Notes under the pieces: generated by a model | Database searches by the model: none | What the model was told of the DNA's origin: nothing | What the model saw: only the letters and a program-made list of their open reading frames with translations | Made by a program: the position numbers and the translations under genes | Part shown: one piece after another, positions 6,925 to 10,207 of the stretch | Layout of the letters: the number at the start of each line of letters is the position of its first letter | Position numbering within the stretch: the first letter of the stretch is position 1 | Assembly (NCBI GenBank): GCA_027456925.1 | Contig: DAIDTZ010000127.1 | Coordinates: forward strand, 1-10,207 | DNA length: 10,207 bases | Source: Nitrospirota bacterium | Lineage (GTDB): Bacteria > Nitrospirota > UBA9217 | Direction: 5' to 3'

Positions 6925-6939
6925 GTGTGCATTGCACAC
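6925..6939. promoter_or_regulatory. Perfect palindrome upstream of the SDR gene, possible operator
   Basis: GTGTGCA-T-TGCACAC is a perfect inverted repeat with 7-nt arms and a single central base, 42 bp before the SDR start codon in a 108-bp spacer. A second perfect palindrome, GGACCGGTCC (6952-6961), lies just before the ribosome site. The short centre suits a dimeric regulator binding DNA better than an RNA hairpin. I do not recognise the regulator, and no clear -35/-10 pair is visible nearby. Confidence 0.4.
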
Positions 6940-6981
6940 ACGACAAGTCATGGACCGGTCCTTTAAGGGAGGACAGAAGAA

Positions 6982-8532
6982 ATGAATGAATCGAAAGAAA
7001 ACAGCGGGATGATCAGCTTTTCTGAAGAGATTGAAAAGTGTATAGTGCTGCTTGAACAGCTCTCAAACGACGCGGGACAGCTTGCGAATCTTCCGGAGCA
7101 ACAGCGGATTGCTCTTTTGAAAGCGGCCGGAGGAATATCCCGTCCCGATAGGGCGGAATTAAAAAAGAGGAATAAGGCGTCAAAAAAAATTCAGAACGCG
7201 GCAATTCGCGAGAAGGACCGGAGTGCCAGAAATACCACCGGTATTCGGCATGCGCGCAGGGATGCAACATTTATTGCGCCTCAGCAGATCGTATTTCGTC
7301 CATCTGAACAAGAGGGGGAAAAATTAAATTCACCGCGTAATTGCTATGTGTGCAAAGCGGAGTATACGGAACTGCACTTTTTCTACGACGCTTTGTGCAA
7401 AAAATGCGGGGATCTGAATTACCGGAAACGTTTCCAGACAGCTTCCCTTCAGGGGAAGGTCGCTTTAATTACGGGCGCGCGCGTGAAAATCGGGTACCAG
7501 GCGACGCTCCAGATGCTGCGCGCTGGCGCTACGGTTATTGCGACTACGCGGTTCCCTGTTGATGCAGCGGTCAGATATTCCCAGGAAGAGGGATATGCCC
7601 TGTGGGGAGGCCGGCTGCATATTCACGGTCTTGATTTGAGGCATATTCCGAGCGTCGAACTGTTTACGCGCTATGTGGAACAACGGCACGGCCGCCTCGA
7701 CCTCTTGATAAACAACGCCGCTCAGACGGTGAGGCGGCCTCCCGGTTTTTATGCGCATCTTATGGAGAAGGAAAAAATCGGTCATAGCCTGTTGTCCCCT
7801 GAGGCCCAAAAGCTTCTTATCGACCACGAGGCCTGCAAAAAGCAGCTTGCGTCCTTCAGCCGGAAGAACGAAGAGCAGGAATCAGCCCTTCAGGCGGCAT
7901 GGCATGATCAGGTACCCGGAATCGGGTTGCGCGAATCCGCCCGGCTGTCGCAAATTCCCTATTGCCCTGATGATTCTCTTGTTGCCGAAGAAATATTCCC
8001 CCACGGGAGGCTGGATGCCGATCTTCAACAGGTGGATTTGCGGAAGACGAACAGCTGGCGTTTACGTTTGGGAGAAATACCGACCACGGAAATGCTTGAA
8101 GTGCAATTGGTGAACGCCGTGGCTCCCTTTGTATTATGCAATAGATTGGTCCCCCTGATGAGGCGCGATTATACCGGCCAAAAGCATATTGTCAATGTGA
8201 CAGCCATGGAAGGAAAGTTCTTCAGATTTAAGAAAGATGAGAGACATCCCCACACGAATATGGCGAAGGCTGCCCTGAATATGATGACCCACACCTCGGC
8301 GGAGGAACTTGCCAAGGACGGGATCTATATGAATGCGGTGGATACGGGATGGGTTACCGATGAAGACCCGGCGGAACTCTCTCAATTCAAACAACAAGTC
8401 CACGATTTCCAGCCTCCCCTTGATATCGTGGATGGCGCTGCCAGGGTGTGCGATCCGTTCTTCGACGGAATCCTGACGGGGAAGCACTGGTGCGGAAAAT
8501 TTCTGAAAGATTATTTCCCCATCGAATGGTAG
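6982..8532 (+). CDS. Large zinc-ribbon SDR-family oxidoreductase
   Basis: A 516-residue protein with a short-chain dehydrogenase (SDR) Rossmann core and two additions. Residues 1-60 look helical and 60-94 are basic (KKRNKASKKIQ). Cys121, Cys124, Cys139 and Cys142 form a CxxC..CxxC zinc ribbon ending in CGDLNYRKR. The nucleotide-binding motif is TGARVKIG (164-171), then TTRFP, LDLR (217-220) and NNAAQ (244-248). About 110 extra residues separate this from the NAVAP segment (Asn378). The catalytic region HPHTNMAKAALNMM has Lys429, but Thr425 where SDRs carry Tyr, and TA (407-408) where they carry Ser-Ser. NAVDTGWVTDE matches the SDR post-catalytic loop. The start is fixed by AAGGGAGGA (6966-6973). 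I recall comparable proteins in bacteria and fungi; the substrate is unknown. The gene looks less GC-biased than secDF, which may mean transfer. Confidence 0.85.
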   Translation: MNESKENSGMISFSEEIEKCIVLLEQLSNDAGQLANLPEQQRIALLKAAGGISRPDRAELKKRNKASKKIQNAAIREKDRSARNTTGIRHARRDATFIAPQQIVFRPSEQEGEKLNSPRNCYVCKAEYTELHFFYDALCKKCGDLNYRKRFQTASLQGKVALITGARVKIGYQATLQMLRAGATVIATTRFPVDAAVRYSQEEGYALWGGRLHIHGLDLRHIPSVELFTRYVEQRHGRLDLLINNAAQTVRRPPGFYAHLMEKEKIGHSLLSPEAQKLLIDHEACKKQLASFSRKNEEQESALQAAWHDQVPGIGLRESARLSQIPYCPDDSLVAEEIFPHGRLDADLQQVDLRKTNSWRLRLGEIPTTEMLEVQLVNAVAPFVLCNRLVPLMRRDYTGQKHIVNVTAMEGKFFRFKKDERHPHTNMAKAALNMMTHTSAEELAKDGIYMNAVDTGWVTDEDPAELSQFKQQVHDFQPPLDIVDGAARVCDPFFDGILTGKHWCGKFLKDYFPIEW

Positions 8533-8580
8533 GCTGGAGCTTTCGGAAGCGCGTCGCCAAAAAACGGGCAATTGCAGCGC

Positions 8581-8586
8581 TATAAT
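8581..8586 (+). promoter_or_regulatory. Candidate -10 box upstream of the small exported peptide
   Basis: An exact TATAAT sits 51 nt before the ATG at 8638, in an AT-rich part of the 105-bp spacer after the SDR gene. The expected -35 region (about 8558-8563, CAAAAA) is not convincing. The predicted start near 8593 would give a leader of about 45 nt. No terminator was seen between the SDR stop and this site, so read-through is also possible. Confidence 0.35.
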
Positions 8587-8637
8587 TAAAATGAAATACA
8601 AAGTCAGTATTGTTCAACGGTTTCAAGGGGGGCAACC

Positions 8638-8805
8638 ATGAAATTTTTCAGGGTGGTTCTGATCTATCCCTCAATAATTTTCGTGCTCGGTCTTAAGGCC
8701 TTTGCTCAGCAGCCCGGGCAGGAGATGAAATCCGATAATGCAGTTTCGTCTGTCCAGGAAACGAAACTCGGCTCCGAACCGTCCGGTCTATGCCTTCATG
8801 GTTAA
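8638..8805 (+). CDS. Small predicted exported peptide, 55 aa, unrecognised
   Basis: I do not recognise a family. The reading frame starts with MKFFRVV and a hydrophobic stretch (about residues 6-19), then KAFA|QQPGQE, a good signal-peptidase I site after Ala23. About 32 polar residues remain, ending LCLHG. The mature part has one Cys (52) and no obvious helix. The ribosome site AAGGGGGG (8625-8632), 5 nt before the ATG, is among the better ones in the window, which is the main reason to believe it is translated. It could be a real short periplasmic peptide or the 5' stump of a decayed exported-protein gene. The frame after the stop shows no continuing homologous text that I can see. Confidence 0.5.
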   Translation: MKFFRVVLIYPSIIFVLGLKAFAQQPGQEMKSDNAVSSVQETKLGSEPSGLCLHG

Positions 8806-8860
8806 TCGATGTCTTTCCGCTGGCTCCGCTGCTCCCTCCGCCCATTCGGTATTAATAAAA

Positions 8861-8889
8861 TTGACTTCCCTTGCACACCTTGATACTAT
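8861..8889 (+). promoter_or_regulatory. Sigma70 promoter for a leaderless pilM transcript
   Basis: TTGACT (8861-8866) and TACTAT (8884-8889) are separated by exactly 17 bp. The predicted start, 7 nt beyond the -10 box, is 8896, with the pilM ATG at 8897. No Shine-Dalgarno is present in the bases before the ATG (CGGCCA). The same promoter explains why the longer upstream reading of pilM is not used. Confidence 0.65.
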
Positions 8890-8896
8890 ACGGCCA

Positions 8897-9847
8897 ATGC
8901 TACGCTTTTTTGGGAGAACGCCCGGATTGGGACTGGAAATAACTTCGTCCATGGCGCGGTTGGCGCTCGTCAGAGGACGCGGCTCCGGCCTTTCCGTCCT
9001 GCACACCGGTGCAGCCGTCCTGCCCTCCGGCATGGTGACGGAAAACTATTCAACACCCAATATCAGCGACATGGAGGGCCTCGCCAACGTACTGCGGGCA
9101 TGTCTGGTCAACGCTCCGGCCCGGCCTGTTCGAGCGGCATTGAGCCTTCCGGACGGCGTATTTCGCGTCCTGACGCTTGAATTCGATCAACTGCCGTCCA
9201 AGGCCGCAGACCGTGAACGGCTTATCCGCTGGCGGATCGAGAAAGCCGCGGCTTTCGACACCGACGACACGGTTTTACGCTACGAGATGTCGCGTCAACA
9301 AGAGCGCGGCTTTACCGTGCTTGCCTGCCTGATGAAGCGGCCTGTGCTGGCCCAGTACGAAAGTGCGCTCATCGGACTGGGCCTCGAACCCTGGATCGTC
9401 GGACTCTCGTCTTTTCACCTCTTGAATTTCTACGCTCCGCTCATAGCCAAAAAATCGTCGGTTTCCTGCCTTGCCCATTTCAGTGATGATTCCTTTACCA
9501 CCATCATGATAGAGGGAGGCGGCGCGAGATTTTACCGCTACAAGGAAGTGAAGCGGGGAAACGCCGATGAGATCAAGGCCAGGTTTACGCGCGAGCTCGA
9601 GGACTCGCTCCATTTCTATACTCACCGGGACCGGGCCCAGACCTCGGAAGTGACCGGGCTGTATCTGACCGGCGAGTCCGCGCCGCCCCACGAGCTTGCC
9701 GAGGAGCTTCGTGCGGCAACGACGCTGAACGTCCGCGTGCTGTCCCAGGCCGACGTGTTCGCGCACTCCGGGATGGGCAGGGAGTCGCCGGCGCCTGCCT
9801 TGTCCGCGTACCTGGCCGCGGCGCTGGGCGCCGGGAGCGCGCTGTGA
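8897..9847 (+). CDS. pilM: PilM-like pilus/secretion assembly protein
   Basis: A 316-residue actin-like-fold protein of the PilM/GspL/MshI type. PilM works on the cytoplasmic side of the inner membrane and binds the PilN tail in the alignment complex of type IV pili or related secretion systems. Family text includes GLGLEITSSMARLALV (11-26), then ALSLPDGVFRVLTLEFDQLP and RLIRWRIEKAAAFD around 85-125. The ATP-pocket motifs look degenerate: LEI instead of the usual DIG-type phosphate-1 motif, and HFSDDSFTTIMI in the phosphate-2 position. ATP binding is therefore doubtful. The start is ATG 8897, directly after a good promoter. An in-frame ATG at 8738 would add 53 residues of unlike composition that overlap the small exported ORF. 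The stop overlaps the pilN start, GTGA, which implies translational coupling. GspL or MshI are alternative names. Confidence 0.8.
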   Translation: MLRFFGRTPGLGLEITSSMARLALVRGRGSGLSVLHTGAAVLPSGMVTENYSTPNISDMEGLANVLRACLVNAPARPVRAALSLPDGVFRVLTLEFDQLPSKAADRERLIRWRIEKAAAFDTDDTVLRYEMSRQQERGFTVLACLMKRPVLAQYESALIGLGLEPWIVGLSSFHLLNFYAPLIAKKSSVSCLAHFSDDSFTTIMIEGGGARFYRYKEVKRGNADEIKARFTRELEDSLHFYTHRDRAQTSEVTGLYLTGESAPPHELAEELRAATTLNVRVLSQADVFAHSGMGRESPAPALSAYLAAALGAGSAL

Positions 9848-10207
9848 TTACCGTCAACTTCGCAAGCAGAAATTACCGTCTGATCGCGCTGGCCAAAAAA
9901 GGGATGATCGCCGGGAGTGTCCTCCTGACGCTGAGTGCGGCCATGATGCTCGGGACGAGCGTCTCGCTGCATCGTGACATTTTTCTCCTGGACCAGAAGC
10001 TCAGGAACGCCGAAACAACAGACGAGCAAATACAGCCTGTCCTCGGCGAGCGCGAACAACTGGTGCAGGACCTGAGCGCGATGTCCGGCCTTCTGGAAAC
10101 GCGCAGGTTTTCCTGGACGCGGTTCCTTACGGACATCGAAGCGATCGTTCCGAGGGGCGTGGCCATGAAGCACGTGGAATTCAACGCTCATGAGCGCACC
10201 GTATCTT
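9844..10207 (+). CDS. pilN: PilN-like inner-membrane assembly protein, truncated by window end
   Basis: The first 121 residues are present. It starts with GTG inside the pilM stop (GTGA overlap). The N terminus MITVNFASRNYR is the short cytoplasmic segment that in PilN docks onto PilM. A single transmembrane helix lies at about 20-42, then a helical, probably coiled-coil stretch (about 45-88, LLDQKLRNAETTDEQIQPVL). FSWTRFLTDIEAIVPRGV follows, typical of the PilN periplasmic fold (Fimbrial_PilN family). The rest, and any pilO/pilP/pilQ genes, would lie past the window. No internal defect is seen. Confidence 0.85.
   Translation, partial: MITVNFASRNYRLIALAKKGMIAGSVLLTLSAAMMLGTSVSLHRDIFLLDQKLRNAETTDEQIQPVLGEREQLVQDLSAMSGLLETRRFSWTRFLTDIEAIVPRGVAMKHVEFNAHERTVS

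Noticed and set aside
8533..8580. GCTTTCGGAAGC as an SDR terminator
   Set aside because: The stem is only about 4-5 bp and no T-tract follows.
8738..8896. In-frame N-terminal extension of pilM by 53 residues
   Set aside because: It overlaps the small exported ORF in another frame, has no ribosome site, does not look like a PilM N terminus, and contains the promoter for the shorter start.

Overview
All recognised genes lie on the + strand of a GC-rich bacterial chromosome. The window looks like chromosomal backbone with a small accessory patch, not a phage or plasmid. The order argS, tgt, yajC, secD, secF followed by a type IV pilus pilM/pilN pair suggests a Gram-negative-type bacterium of the Desulfobacterota/Nitrospirota kind. 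That placement is inferred from gene order and protein style, because no rRNA is present to anchor it.

Layout. Positions 1-144 are upstream DNA with a good sigma70-type promoter for argS (arginyl-tRNA synthetase, 145-1809). Then come tgt (tRNA-guanine transglycosylase, 1896-3014), yajC (3099-3437), secD (3494-5068) and secF (5168-6076), closed by a strong intrinsic terminator at 6127-6167. This block joins translation (tRNA charging and queuosine modification) to the SecDF-YajC accessory complex that helps proteins cross the inner membrane. Next are a YkgJ-type cysteine-cluster protein (6181-6873), a large unusual short-chain dehydrogenase with an N-terminal zinc ribbon (6982-8532), an unrecognised 55-residue exported peptide (8638-8805), and pilM (8897-9847) overlapping a truncated pilN (9844 to the window end).

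The most unusual feature is between the genes. Three spacers of the argS-secF block hold long imperfect inverted repeats: GGACCCTG words before tgt, GATGCA/GGAT words after tgt, and CCAC..ACACGGAG words between secD and secF. A fourth, related to the third, follows secF and appears to have been turned into its terminator. The repeats reach the tgt start and stop codons. They also create false N-terminal extensions of yajC and secF. After secF, two mutually exclusive hairpins share one arm, the geometry of an attenuator.

Other points of interest are a TTGACT-17-TACTAT promoter whose predicted start falls on the pilM ATG (leaderless mRNA), a consensus TATAAT placed the same way before the YkgJ-like gene, and an SDR enzyme lacking the canonical catalytic Tyr. 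No CRISPR, tRNA, rRNA, transposase or recognised defence system was seen.
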